This document shows, piece by piece, positions 6,492-15,699 of a DNA stretch of 64,000 nt (position 1 is the stretch's first letter; every line of letters starts with the position of its first letter). The stretch lies in NCBI GenBank assembly GCA_903844735.1, contig CAIMUX010000002.1, forward strand, positions 62,001 to 126,000, read 5' to 3'. The notes under the pieces are model-generated. The model searched no databases and was not told the DNA's origin. It was given only the letters and a program-made list of their open reading frames with translations. The DNA is from Candidatus Eiseniibacteriota bacterium. GTDB lineage: Bacteria; Eisenbacteria; RBG-16-71-46; CAIMUX01. The position numbers were made by a program, and so were the translations under genes.

Positions 6492-8768
6492 ATGGGCACG
6501 CGTAAGGGCAGTCGGTCGCGAGTGCCGATCCCGCCGCATCGCCGGCGCGATGAAGCCGGTCAGGATCCACCGCCCGCTGAAGGGATGTTCCGCGATGATG
6601 CCCTGGCGGTGATCCGGCGTGCTCCCCTCGACAAGGACGGGACGGACTCGAAGCGCGACGTGGACCTGCCTGGTAACCCGCACGCTTCCCGCGCTTCGCA
6701 ACGGACGGACCCGGACGGTTCCAGCGACTCCGCGCTGGTAGACGCGGTCAGTCCCGGGGATCTCGATCAAGCAGATCGTGTCCGTCCCGGCAACGCTCCG
6801 ATCTCCCCGGACTGGAGTACTGCCCTTTCCGAGCGTCTGCGCCTTCTGCCGCACCAGAGCGGCGTCTACCTCTTTCGCGACTCGCGCCGCCGCGTGATCT
6901 ATGTCGGCAAAGCGCGGCAGCTCCATCAGCGGGTGCCGAGCTACTTTCGCGCTCCCGTCCCCGACGACCCGCGATTGCGCGGCCTGCGCCGTCGGATCCG
7001 CCTCCTCGACTGGATCGTCACCGCTACCGAGGTGGAGGCGCTCATCCTCGAGGACAGCCTCATCAAGCAGTACGCTCCCCGTTACAACATCCGCCTCAAG
7101 GACGACAAGCGGTATCCGTATCTCCGTATCACCGCGGGCCATGCCTACCCGGCCATGGTGCTGACGCGACAGGTGGCGAGCGACGGGGCGCGCTATTTCG
7201 GGCCATTCACCCGGGTGAAGGATCTCCGCCATGTGATGCGGACGCTGCGCGCCGTCTTTCGTCTGCGCAACTGCGGCGACCGGCGCCTCGCCCGGGGCGG
7301 GCGCGAGTGCCTGCAGTACTTCATTCACCGCTGCAGCGCTCCGTGCACCGCGCGGGTGACAACAGTGGACTACGCGGCGCAAGTACAGCCCCTCCTCGAC
7401 CTACTCTCCGGAAAGGGGGAGGAGGTGCTGCGGGTTCTGGAGCGGCGGATGCGCGCGGCCGCCGATGAACTGCGCTTCGAAGAGAGCGCCCGGCTGCGCG
7501 ACGAAGTTGTGGTGCTGCGCGAACTCGTGCAGGAGCAAGGGCTCATCCCGCCGGCCGAGGCCGAGGCTGATGTGGTGGGACTGGCCGCTCGCGGCGACCA
7601 GGCGTGCGGTGTCTTCCTCCATGTGCGAGAGGGGAAGGTCCTGGGCAAGAGCAGCCGGCTCCTCACCGGCACTGCACGGACCGACACGGCCGCGCAGTTG
7701 CAGGTGCTACTCCTCGCCACTTTGCTGCAGGCTCCACGCGTACCCCGCCGGATCGTCACGGCGGTTCCCCCGGCTGAACCGGCCGTCCTGCGCTCGGCGC
7801 TGGAGCGCGCTGCAGGTCATCCGGTGATCCTCGAAGTTGCCGGGCGCGGTGGCCTGGCCCACCTACTCGAACTGGCCGCCCGCAACGCACACCTACTCCT
7901 CGAGGAGGAGGAGCTGCGGTCGGCCCAGAAGGAGTCCCGGGTTGACCGGGCTGTCTATGCTCTCCAGGAGGCGCTTCATCTGCCGTCGCCACCCTACCGG
8001 ATCGAGGGGTTCGACATCAGCAACATCCAGGGATCCCACCCGGTCGCCTCACAAGTCGTTTTCCGCGACGGCCTTGCCTGGAAAGGAGGCTACCGGCACT
8101 ACCGGATGCTCCACGGCCCCGGTCAGGACGACGTCGCTATGATGGCCGAGGTGCTGGCGCGGCGGCTGCGCCATCTGCGCGAGGAGGGTGGTCCGCGCCC
8201 TGACTTGGTCCTCGTGGATGGAGGTCCCGGGCAAGTCAGGGCGGCCGCCGAGGCGCTGCGCGCGGCTGGTTTCGCGGAGCTCCCGCTGGCCGGTCTGGCC
8301 AAGCGGGAAGAGGAAATCCACCTCTCGGGACGCCCGGATCCGCTGAGGCTGCCACGGAGCTCGCCGGCCCTCCAATTGCTGCAGCGCGTACGCGACGAGG
8401 CACATCGGTTCGCCGTGGAGTATCATCGCAACCTGAGGCGAAAGTCGCAGAAGATCTCGGGTCTCGACGGCATCCCCGGAATCGGGCCGGCCCGGCGGCG
8501 CGAACTGCTGCGAAGATTCGGAAGTCTGGCGGCCCTGCGACAAACGGGTCCGGAGGCCATCGCCCAAACGCCGGGGCTAGGGCCTCGCCTGGCTCGATTG
8601 GTGTGGGACGCGGTCGGGGACAAAGAAGCCGGCGTCGAAGACCGCCTGGCAGGTGCAGCAGATGCGGTCGAAGCAACGAGCACGAAAGGCGCGGCAAACG
8701 AGGCAAACGCGACCGGCGCGGCTAGCGCGGCAGGCGCGACAGGTCGCGGAGACGGGGAGGCGAGTTGA
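6492..8768 (+). CDS. uvrC: excinuclease ABC subunit C
   Basis: UvrC makes the two incisions around DNA damage once UvrB is loaded. The GIY-YIG nuclease domain starts near residue 118 (S-G-V-Y-L-F-R-D ... V-I-Y-V-G-K-A-R). The UVR motif that binds UvrB follows (E-L-R-F-E-E-S-A-R-L-R-D). The RNase-H-like C-terminal nuclease shows F-D-I-S-N-I-Q-G and L-V-L-V-D-G-G. The tandem helix-hairpin-helix ends with G-I-P-G-I-G-P and T-P-G-L-G-P. The protein (758 residues) is long because of about 115 extra polar N-terminal residues and a low-complexity Ala/Gly/Asn tail. The ATG at 6492 has GGAGG-like sequence, but a later start, for instance GTG near 6779, cannot be excluded. It runs directly into the Xer recombinase gene. 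Confidence 0.93.
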   Translation: MGTRKGSRSRVPIPPHRRRDEAGQDPPPAEGMFRDDALAVIRRAPLDKDGTDSKRDVDLPGNPHASRASQRTDPDGSSDSALVDAVSPGDLDQADRVRPGNAPISPDWSTALSERLRLLPHQSGVYLFRDSRRRVIYVGKARQLHQRVPSYFRAPVPDDPRLRGLRRRIRLLDWIVTATEVEALILEDSLIKQYAPRYNIRLKDDKRYPYLRITAGHAYPAMVLTRQVASDGARYFGPFTRVKDLRHVMRTLRAVFRLRNCGDRRLARGGRECLQYFIHRCSAPCTARVTTVDYAAQVQPLLDLLSGKGEEVLRVLERRMRAAADELRFEESARLRDEVVVLRELVQEQGLIPPAEAEADVVGLAARGDQACGVFLHVREGKVLGKSSRLLTGTARTDTAAQLQVLLLATLLQAPRVPRRIVTAVPPAEPAVLRSALERAAGHPVILEVAGRGGLAHLLELAARNAHLLLEEEELRSAQKESRVDRAVYALQEALHLPSPPYRIEGFDISNIQGSHPVASQVVFRDGLAWKGGYRHYRMLHGPGQDDVAMMAEVLARRLRHLREEGGPRPDLVLVDGGPGQVRAAAEALRAAGFAELPLAGLAKREEEIHLSGRPDPLRLPRSSPALQLLQRVRDEAHRFAVEYHRNLRRKSQKISGLDGIPGIGPARRRELLRRFGSLAALRQTGPEAIAQTPGLGPRLARLVWDAVGDKEAGVEDRLAGAADAVEATSTKGAANEANATGAASAAGATGRGDGEAS

Positions 8769-8772
8769 GGTC

Positions 8773-9726
8773 ATGGGAGCAAGCCAGGGGGACCGAGTGA
8801 TCACAGCGGCTGCGGAGAGTCTTCCCGACGCGCTGGATGCCGACCTCGCCTCCTGGGCCGGGCATCTTGCCTTCGAGCGCCGCCTTTCGCCCCACACTGT
8901 GAGCGCCTACCGTTCCGACCTCGCCGGACACTTTGCCTGGCTGCGGAAACGCGGGGTGGGGCGTGCCGAGCTGGTCACGGCCGCGATCGCGCGCGAATTC
9001 CTCGCCTGTCTCCACGATAGCGGGAGCGCTGCACGGAGCCGTCTGCGTGCCCGCTCTTCGCTGCGCGGTTTCTACCGCTGGCTGCTGCGCGAACGACGCC
9101 TGGAGCGCGACCCGATGGCGGACCTGGAGCGGCAGAGTGCGGCCCACGAGCTGCCGCGAGTGCTGGACGAGGAGGACATCGCGCGCCTGCTGGAGGCGTG
9201 CCGGGGGACCAAACCTCGGGACCGTCGCGACCTTGCATTAGTCGAGACTGCCTATGGTGCGGGACTGCGCGCCTCCGAGTTGGTAGGGCTCGGCTCAGAG
9301 GATGTCGATTTCCGCGAGCGTTGGCTGCGCGTCCGAGGCAAAGGAGACAAGGAACGGATGCTGCCGCTGGGGCAGCCGTCGGTGAGCGCGTTGCGGGATT
9401 GGTTCAACCTCGGGCGCGGCGAGCTGCTCGGACGCCGCCGCGATCCGGGGCGGGTATTCCTGAACGCGCGAGGCGGGCCGCTCACCCGGGTCGGGTTCTG
9501 GAAGATCCTGCGCCGACGGGCCGGAATCGCGGGGATCGACCCGACCGCGGTGCATCCGCACATTTTGCGTCACAGCTACGCCACCCATCTATTGCGTCGG
9601 GGGGCGCCGCTTCGCGTGGTGCAGGAACTGCTGGGCCACGCCAACCTGGCCACGACGGAGATCTACACCCAGCTCGATCGGAGCTATCTCCACCGCGTGC
9701 ACCACGAGTTTCATCCCAGGGGTTGA
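8773..9726 (+). CDS. XerC/XerD-type tyrosine recombinase
   Basis: A 317-residue site-specific recombinase of the size that resolves chromosome dimers at dif with FtsK. An N-terminal SAM-like core-binding domain (about 20-105) is followed by the catalytic domain with the full set R166, K190, H263, R266, H289 and Y298 in canonical spacing (H-P-H-I-L-R-H-S, L-L-G-H-A, I-Y-T-Q). I cannot tell XerC from XerD by eye. The ATG at 8773 is 4 bases past the uvrC stop; a GTG at 8797 is an alternative. The frame is open upstream inside uvrC, but that part is only basic low-complexity residues. Confidence 0.9.
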   Translation: MGASQGDRVITAAAESLPDALDADLASWAGHLAFERRLSPHTVSAYRSDLAGHFAWLRKRGVGRAELVTAAIAREFLACLHDSGSAARSRLRARSSLRGFYRWLLRERRLERDPMADLERQSAAHELPRVLDEEDIARLLEACRGTKPRDRRDLALVETAYGAGLRASELVGLGSEDVDFRERWLRVRGKGDKERMLPLGQPSVSALRDWFNLGRGELLGRRRDPGRVFLNARGGPLTRVGFWKILRRRAGIAGIDPTAVHPHILRHSYATHLLRRGAPLRVVQELLGHANLATTEIYTQLDRSYLHRVHHEFHPRG

Positions 9727-9740
9727 GAAAGGAGAACCGC

Positions 9741-10481
9741 GTGACCCGTCCTGTCGCACGATCGCACCGCCTATCCCGCGGGGGGTGGCGGAAGGTTCGG
9801 TCTGTCGGTGGCACTGTCTTTGGAACCGTTCTCGGCATCGCACTCGGTCTCGTCTTTCTGACGCCGGGTCCCGCCTGTGCCAATGAGCAGCGGCGTAACA
9901 CATGGAGTTTCGGGGTCCAGGGTGGCTATGGCGCCCTGAATGGCACCGGAGTATTCGAGTGGGAGGACAACGACCCGGAAGTCGCAAACAGGACACATTC
10001 CTACGAGAACTATCGCTATGGCGCGGCTCTAGGTTTTCGCATCCGCCGCAGTCTCGACCAGACCCACGCAGTCGGGATAAGCTTCGAGGATTTGCGTTAT
10101 GATCGGAAGACCTTCAAGGACGTAAAACCGGAGGAGCTGGCCTTAATAGCCAAGCAGCTCCAGGCGACGACCTACCTCATCAACTACTATCTCTACCTAA
10201 ACCGGCGCGCCCGGGCCACGCCCTACGTGCTGCTCGGGGGCGGTTTCCATCGGGACACCTTCCGGTTCGGGAAGCATGACTACGTCCCCACCGCGATCGG
10301 GCCGTGCGCGAACCTGGGGATGGGAGTAGAATATTTCGTCCGTCCGGCGTGGAGCCTTGACGCCACCCTGCGTGGGGCTTGGTTTGGGCAGCGAGACGGC
10401 GGCCAGTTGCAGTGGAAGGGGGGGGGCTCTCCGATGGCTGTTTCCGTGCAACTTGGGTTCCAGTACTACCTCATCAAATGA
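9741..10481 (+). CDS. outer-membrane beta-barrel protein
   Basis: A 246-residue protein starting at GTG 9741 with AAAGGAG 6 bases upstream. A basic N-terminus precedes a hydrophobic signal segment ending P-G-P-A-C-A. The mature part has repeated amphipathic strands rich in Tyr, Phe and Gly and ends L-G-F-Q-Y-Y-L-I-K, typical of a small barrel folded by BamA. The size suggests eight strands. It is 14 bases after the Xer gene and upstream of the SNF2 gene. The function is unknown. Confidence 0.75.
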   Translation: MTRPVARSHRLSRGGWRKVRSVGGTVFGTVLGIALGLVFLTPGPACANEQRRNTWSFGVQGGYGALNGTGVFEWEDNDPEVANRTHSYENYRYGAALGFRIRRSLDQTHAVGISFEDLRYDRKTFKDVKPEELALIAKQLQATTYLINYYLYLNRRARATPYVLLGGGFHRDTFRFGKHDYVPTAIGPCANLGMGVEYFVRPAWSLDATLRGAWFGQRDGGQLQWKGGGSPMAVSVQLGFQYYLIK

Positions 10482-10518
10482 CAGATCCCGGGGAATCGGG
10501 AGCACGGGGAGGATCCGT

Positions 10519-12849
10519 TTGACGGTGCGAAGGCGTGCGGAGGTGGGGGACGAGGTCCTTCACGAGGACTATGGCCGGGGAATGGTGGTCGAAGTTCGAC
10601 CCCGGCCATTCTTCGACATCCTGGAGGTGGCCTTCGCCGACGGGGTGCGCCGCCTGAACTCGAGCCATCCGAAGATCCTCGAGCTGGCCTCGCCCGCTGC
10701 CGGGACCACACCCGACCCAAAGGGGGCACGAGCGAAGGCCGTCCGCTCACAGGCGTCGGCGACCCAGGCGGCGGCGAAGAAAGCGGCATCCAAAGCGGTC
10801 GCCCCAGCCGGCGGTGCGCCGGTCCCAGCCAAGCGAAGCCGTGGGGCGAAGGCCAAGGCGAAGGCGATCCCGGCAGGCGCGACGGATACCACGCATGACG
10901 CAGCCGTTACGACCGCTCCTGCCGCTTCCGGCGGCAAGACGCGAGTCGCCCGCCGCGATTCAGTCACCCGAGTACCCGCGCAGGCGGATGCGGCTGCCGA
11001 GCCCAAGCCCGACCGCGCGACCGGGAAACCGGCCGGTTCCGACGCGAAGACCGGCGCCGCTGCCGCCCCCGAGGAACCGGCTTTCGCTTTCGAAGATGCG
11101 GAAACCCTTCACCTTGACTCGCCGTCGGTGGAGCGGCTCGTCAGTCTTGCTCGCCCCGCCGACGATGGCGGGCGCGGCTTTCTCTTCGGCCTTCAGGCCG
11201 GGCGCCTCTCGCTGACCCGAGGATTCGAAAACCTCCTCGCCTTGAACTCCGTGCACGATCTGGATCGCTACGACTACCAGCTTCAGGCCTGTTTTCGGGT
11301 GCTGCGCCAGCTTCGCGGCCGGGCCTTGCTTGCCGACGAGGTCGGACTCGGGAAGACCATCGAAGCCGGGCTCATTCTCAAGGAGTATGTGCTGCGCGGG
11401 CTGGTGCGACGTGCGCTGATCCTGACGCCGGTCTCGCTCATGTCGCAGTGGCGAGAGGAGCTCCGACACAAGTTCGATCTTCCGTTTGAGATCCGAACTC
11501 GCGGCGAGGGGTGGGACGCGCACCCGTTCCTGATTGCCTCGGTGGATACCGCCAAGACCGAACGAAACCGCGACGAGATCGGGAGCGCCGGCTACGACCT
11601 GCTCGTCGTGGACGAGGCGCACCGGCTGCGCAATCATCTCACGCAGGGCTGGCGTTTTGTGGACGCGCTCAGCCTGAAGTACCTGTTGTTGCTGACCGCC
11701 ACGCCCGTACAGAACGACCTGCGCGAGCTCTACAATCTGGTCACCCTCCTCAAGCCGGGGATGCTCGGCACCTACCGGAACTTCCGGCGCGAGTTCATGG
11801 TCCGCGGTGACAAGCGGCTGCCCAAGAATCCCCGCGGTCTGGCCAGCGTCCTCGCGCGGGTCATGGTCCGCACCAGTCGCAGCTCCACGTCGATCGTCTT
11901 TCCGCGGCGCGAGGTTCGCATGGTGCCCTTCGAGATGAGTCGCGACGAACGTAAGCTTTACGACGGTGTGGCGGAGTTTATCCGTGATGTGGCCGCCGAG
12001 AGCGAGCCGCGCGAGTATCCCCGATGGCACTTTCTTCTCCTCGTCCTGCAGAAAGAGATGGGCTCGAGCGCGCCGGCGGCCGCCCGCACCATCGAGCGCA
12101 GCAAGGGGGTCTTCGCGGGCACCCCCTTCGCCCGGCGCCTGCAGAAACTGGCCGTGCAGGCGCGGGGCATCCGCTCCCACGCCAAAGCCGACGGGCTGCT
12201 CCGGCTCCTGCGCGAGGAACCGGACGAGAAGTTCCTCATCTTCACGCAGTTCCGGCGCACCCAGGACTTCCTGGCCGCAGTTATGGAGCGCGAGGGGATC
12301 AAGCCGGCGCTCTTCCACGGTAGCCTTTCGCCCGTCGAGAAGGACCGGGCCATCGAGGCGTTCCGTGGGCCGCGTCCCGTTCTCCTCAGTACCGAAGCAG
12401 GGGGGGAGGGCCGGAACCTTCAGTTCTGCCGAACGCTGGTCAACTTCGATCTCCCGTGGAATCCGATGCGGATCGAGCAGCGGATCGGCCGCATTCATCG
12501 CCTCGGGCAGACGCGCGACACCCGGGTCTACAACTTCACCACCCGGGACACCGTGGAGGACCACGTCCTCAGGATTCTCGACCAGAAGATCAGGATGTTT
12601 GAACTCGTGGTCGGGGAGATGGACATGGTTCTGGGCCAGTGGAGTGAGCGCGAGAATTTCGAGCACGAAGTGTTCCGCATCTGGTCCGGGCACCGGGATG
12701 CGAAGGAACGGCAGGCCGCCTTCGAGGCGCTGGGAGAGCAGTTGGATCTGGCCCGCAAGCGGCATGAGCGGGTGAAGGAGTTCGACGAGGAAATCTTCTC
12801 ACGGCTCGGAGCTTCGGCCGGACCGTCTAGACCGGGGGAAGCGTCATGA
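10519..12849 (+). CDS. SNF2/RapA-type DEAD/DEAH helicase
   Basis: A 776-residue superfamily 2 ATPase of the SNF2 group, which translocates on double-stranded DNA and remodels protein-DNA complexes. After a short N-terminal module (about 1-60) comes an Ala/Lys/Thr-rich linker of roughly 120 residues. The ATPase core has Walker A D-E-V-G-L-G-K-T (about 273-280), V-D-E-A-H-R-L-R (about 363), L-L-T-A-T-P-V-Q-N-D, then the helicase C-domain with S-T-E-A-G-G-E-G-R-N-L-Q and Q-R-I-G-R-I-H-R-L-G-Q (about 653). No upstream ATG fits; the TTG at 10519 is 5 bases after GGGAGGA (a GTG at 10525 is possible). It overlaps the next gene by ATGA, so the two are translated together. The closest known group is RapA/HepA, which recycles RNA polymerase; that role is inferred. 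Confidence 0.88.
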   Translation: MTVRRRAEVGDEVLHEDYGRGMVVEVRPRPFFDILEVAFADGVRRLNSSHPKILELASPAAGTTPDPKGARAKAVRSQASATQAAAKKAASKAVAPAGGAPVPAKRSRGAKAKAKAIPAGATDTTHDAAVTTAPAASGGKTRVARRDSVTRVPAQADAAAEPKPDRATGKPAGSDAKTGAAAAPEEPAFAFEDAETLHLDSPSVERLVSLARPADDGGRGFLFGLQAGRLSLTRGFENLLALNSVHDLDRYDYQLQACFRVLRQLRGRALLADEVGLGKTIEAGLILKEYVLRGLVRRALILTPVSLMSQWREELRHKFDLPFEIRTRGEGWDAHPFLIASVDTAKTERNRDEIGSAGYDLLVVDEAHRLRNHLTQGWRFVDALSLKYLLLLTATPVQNDLRELYNLVTLLKPGMLGTYRNFRREFMVRGDKRLPKNPRGLASVLARVMVRTSRSSTSIVFPRREVRMVPFEMSRDERKLYDGVAEFIRDVAAESEPREYPRWHFLLLVLQKEMGSSAPAAARTIERSKGVFAGTPFARRLQKLAVQARGIRSHAKADGLLRLLREEPDEKFLIFTQFRRTQDFLAAVMEREGIKPALFHGSLSPVEKDRAIEAFRGPRPVLLSTEAGGEGRNLQFCRTLVNFDLPWNPMRIEQRIGRIHRLGQTRDTRVYNFTTRDTVEDHVLRILDQKIRMFELVVGEMDMVLGQWSERENFEHEVFRIWSGHRDAKERQAAFEALGEQLDLARKRHERVKEFDEEIFSRLGASAGPSRPGEAS

Positions 12850-13952
12850 AGACCCGGCACCTTCGCGGATTCCTCGATGAGTTCCTGACGTTCCGGGGTG
12901 CGGAGACGTCCCCGGCGGGGGAGCACCTGTTGCGCGTGAAACTGCCCAAATCTCTTGAGCCGGCTGTGGGCCGGCGCGACCTTGTCCTCGCCTTCAACCT
13001 GCGCGGGATCGAGGAAGATCCGGCCTCGGAGTTGGGCACCATGGGCAACCCGATCTTTGAGCGCATCCTCGGCCTCGCCCGCGATGGCGGTGTGGCCGGG
13101 GTGCGTTACCAGAAGGTGCCCCCTGCGGGCAAGGCGCTCGCGGCGGCCCCCAACCCGGCTGCGAAGCTGCGTCTGGCGCCTGGCTTGCGTGTCGATGCAC
13201 CGCGGGCCGTGCTCGCACCGCTCTGGCTGCTCATCTTTCGAGCCGAGTACTCGCTGGAGGAGCAGGCCGACGAACTGGAAATGGTCCCGCTCGACGGTAT
13301 CACCCACCAAGTGCTGGCCCAGACCCCGGAACTGGTGGACTATTGGGAAGCACTGTCGCCCAAGCCTCCGGCGGCTTGGGAATCGTCATCCCCCTTCCCC
13401 CTTCCGCGGCCGGTGGTTCTTGCGGCGCTGGCGGTCCTGGAGAAGCGGCTGCGCAAGCGGCTTGGCAAGATCCGCCGCGAGAGCGAGGGGCATCTCCAAA
13501 CGGAAACCGCGAGCATTGAGGCGTACTACCGTCAACTCATCGACGAGGTGCGCAATACCGGGCGAAGGTGGGCCCTGGCCCCCGCGCAGCGCGACGAAAA
13601 GATCCGCACGCTCCAGCTCGACTGGAAGCGGCGTTCGGACGATGCTCGCCGGTCGTGGGAGCCTCAGATCGAGGTTGCCTTGGCGGCGGCCGGTGCTGCC
13701 ATGCTAGCCCGAGTCTGTTGGACGCTTTCGTCTGCTGTTTCGCCCGTAGGGGGGCGTAGCCGGCGGCGCGCTCGCGCTCCCGAGGTGCAGATTTCGTGGG
13801 ATCCGGTGGCAAAGCAATTCCTCCTCCCGCCCTGTGCCACGTGTGGTCACCCTCCGGAGGGTGAGTTGTCGGTGGGGGAGGCCGGGTTGAGCGGCAGCGA
13901 GTGTCACCCCAGCGTCGAGCCGCCGGCCGCCCGGGGACATGCGACGCATTGA
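12846..13952 (+). CDS. SNF2-helicase partner protein of unknown function
   Basis: A 368-residue cytoplasmic protein, translationally coupled to the helicase by a 4-base ATGA overlap. It has no family I can name. The N-terminal half is mixed alpha/beta. The middle (about 200-290) is a highly charged helical stretch (K-R-L-R-K-R-L-G-K-I-R-R, then E-K-I-R-T-L-Q-L-D-W-K-R-R) that looks like a coiled coil. The C-terminus has a single C-A-T-C-G-H motif, half a zinc ribbon. The tight coupling implies it works in a complex with the SNF2 ATPase, for example as an accessory DNA- or polymerase-binding subunit. Transcription probably ends near here, because a promoter for the next gene overlaps its last codons. 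Confidence 0.7.
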   Translation: MKTRHLRGFLDEFLTFRGAETSPAGEHLLRVKLPKSLEPAVGRRDLVLAFNLRGIEEDPASELGTMGNPIFERILGLARDGGVAGVRYQKVPPAGKALAAAPNPAAKLRLAPGLRVDAPRAVLAPLWLLIFRAEYSLEEQADELEMVPLDGITHQVLAQTPELVDYWEALSPKPPAAWESSSPFPLPRPVVLAALAVLEKRLRKRLGKIRRESEGHLQTETASIEAYYRQLIDEVRNTGRRWALAPAQRDEKIRTLQLDWKRRSDDARRSWEPQIEVALAAAGAAMLARVCWTLSSAVSPVGGRSRRRARAPEVQISWDPVAKQFLLPPCATCGHPPEGELSVGEAGLSGSECHPSVEPPAARGHATH

Positions 13953-13977
13953 CGCGGCCGTAACGGTCCGGTAGACT
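13949..13977 (+). promoter_or_regulatory. sigma-70-type promoter of the TPR membrane protein gene
   Basis: TTGACG (13949-13954) and TAGACT (13972-13977) are separated by 17 bases. It lies 48 bases before the GTG start at 14025 and overlaps the stop of the preceding gene. It is one of the clearest promoters in the window. Confidence 0.65.
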
Positions 13978-14024
13978 GAAACTTTCCGTGGCTCGTTGAG
14001 ACCATTTTCCGGGGGAGGCCTGCC

Positions 14025-14699
14025 GTGTCCGACCGCTTGTCCAAAGAGGAGTTGAAGGAAGATAAGGTCGCCACCGTCGCTCTTGAGGCTGTGGACTACG
14101 CCCGGCGCAACGTGCGTTGGTTTGTGGGCGCCGCCGGGCTTGTGGTGGTGATCCTCGCCGTGACGCTGGTTCTCGTCCAGTCGCGAGCGAAAGCCGCGCG
14201 CGAAGCGTCTCTGGTGCTGATGCGGGCCCAGGCGCTGGCCATGAACGGGAGCTACGCCGAGGCGCTTCCGCAGTTAGAGACTCTCGCCGGGCGATTCGGA
14301 TCGACCCCCGCTGGCCGTGAGGGTCGTCTTTTTCTAGGGGCTGGGCAATTAGCCGCCGGGAATCCGGCCGCCGCCGAGCAGGCGTTTCGAAAGTTTCTGG
14401 CATCACGTCCCAGCGACCCGCTGACAGAGTCCGCCGCTCGCCGGGGACTGGCTGGCAGTCTCGCCGACCAGGGCAAACATGCCGAGGCTGCGGCTGAGTA
14501 TCAAAAGGCGGCTCGGATCGCTGGCAACCCATTGGCAGGTGACGACTGGCTGCAGGCCGGTCTCACGCTCCAACGGGCTGGCCAGCGTGACGCCGCCGCC
14601 CAGGCGTTCCAGGAGATCATCGCGAACCACCCTCGCAGTTCTGCTGCCGCTGAGGCCCGCGTTCGGCTTCGCGAGGCGCTCGCCGTTTCGGGCTCTTGA
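14025..14699 (+). CDS. membrane-anchored TPR protein, YfgM-like
   Basis: A 224-residue protein with a short cytoplasmic N-terminus, one transmembrane helix (about 32-54) and a periplasmic domain made of tetratricopeptide-like repeats (S-Y-A-E-A-L-P-Q-L, N-P-A-A-A-E-Q-A-F, K-H-A-E-A-A-A-E-Y, Q-R-D-A-A-A-Q-A-F). This layout matches YfgM, an ancillary factor of the SecYEG translocon, and related tol-pal or Bam-associated proteins. The GTG start at 14025 follows GGGGGAGG. It has its own promoter and a terminator 90 bases after its stop, so it is monocistronic. Confidence 0.75.
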   Translation: MSDRLSKEELKEDKVATVALEAVDYARRNVRWFVGAAGLVVVILAVTLVLVQSRAKAAREASLVLMRAQALAMNGSYAEALPQLETLAGRFGSTPAGREGRLFLGAGQLAAGNPAAAEQAFRKFLASRPSDPLTESAARRGLAGSLADQGKHAEAAAEYQKAARIAGNPLAGDDWLQAGLTLQRAGQRDAAAQAFQEIIANHPRSSAAAEARVRLREALAVSGS

Positions 14700-14789
14700 T
14701 CGAAACGCTTCTCTGTTCGACGCCTGTTCCTTGGTGGCGCCCAAGAGCGGCGGCGGACATCCAATGGTTGTGGGCGCAACGAAACACGA

Positions 14790-14817
14790 AAGCCTCGGAG
14801 CGTCGGCTTCGAGGCTT
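14790..14817 (+). terminator. intrinsic terminator after the TPR protein gene
   Basis: A perfect 8-base stem AAGCCTCG/CGAGGCTT with a 12-base loop, followed by CTTGTCATTT. It is roughly symmetric and could also act on the minus strand. Confidence 0.65.
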
Positions 14818-15699
14818 CTTGTCATTTGTCAGAACGTGAATTGCAGCCGAATCTTCCGGCAACTTTCGAATCGCGGAAGATGTGTGATGGTTTTACCCTT
14901 GTGACTTTCACAGCAATGGATTGTGGATAGCGTCGGCGTTTTGCCACTCTGCCATGTCCGCAAGTCTCGCCGAGGATCGTCCTCATTCTGACCCTTGAAT
15001 TCTGGATTCTGGCCGGTCGAGCAGCGACGAATCGCGAGCATTGGAGGCCGCATTGGACGGTGCCGCGCGACCAGCATTTGTCATATAACATGCATTATGT
15101 AAACCTGACAGTGCGTTCAGCCTGGCAATCGGCATGACGATGCGGCATTCTGCGGCTCGTGGGACTCCGAAGCCCGGACCAGCGGCGGTCTCATGGCCCC
15201 GCATTCCCCGTTGACGGACCCGCACGGATCGTTTTGTGGGTTCGGGGATGTCGCGGAACTCGTTGGAGCTTCGAATGCCGCCGGTAGTCGGATCTGCGTC
15301 CCGGCGCATCAGCGGAGTCTATCCAACGGATTCGCGAGGTGCACACGCACCGTGGCATGCTCCTTGCGCCTCAGGCCCGTGAAGAAGGCGAGGTCGGCAG
15401 TTCGCACCACACCAGGTCGCCTTCGGAAATGGGGAATCGCACTGGGGAGTTCGTGAGCTGTCTTAGGGTTCGCGGCCCACTTAAGTTGAGGGATTTCCGT
15501 CGGTCACCTTAGGCACGGCTCCCCGGTAGGTTCCCTCTCGATCGCCGGTTCGTCCGGTAGGACCAGGCCCCCGGCTACGGCCCTTGGGGCCTGGAACCGT
15601 TTTTGCCACGGAGCTTTCGCTGGCAGCCCCGCCGTGTTCTCGCGGGCAGGATGACCGAGTTTTCGCGGGTAGAACCAACGCAAGATCTGGCGGAGGGCG
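14818..15699. other. gene-poor 0.9 kb region with structured DNA
   Basis: No protein gene is convincing on either strand; the short frames are arginine-, serine- and proline-rich and lack ribosome sites. It includes an AT-rich patch near 15080-15105 (TCATATAACATGCATTATG) and a perfect hairpin with a T-tract at 15563-15604. The octamer CCTACCGG recurs on the minus strand close to that hairpin. It could hold an unannotated small RNA or a decayed gene. Confidence 0.5.
15563..15604 (+). terminator. orphan intrinsic terminator-like hairpin
   Basis: CCAGGCCCC and GGGGCCTGG form a perfect 9-base stem with a 14-base loop, followed by AACCGTTTTT. The T-tract gives it plus-strand polarity, yet no plus-strand gene precedes it for about 750 bases. 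The nearby minus-strand gene ends at 15700. Confidence 0.5.

Noticed and set aside
6207-7382. 391-residue open frame on the minus strand
   Set aside because: Antisense to uvrC, no ribosome site, composition typical of a GC-rich shadow frame.
10960-12765. 601-residue open frame on the minus strand
   Set aside because: Fully antisense to the SNF2 helicase, whose motifs are clear.
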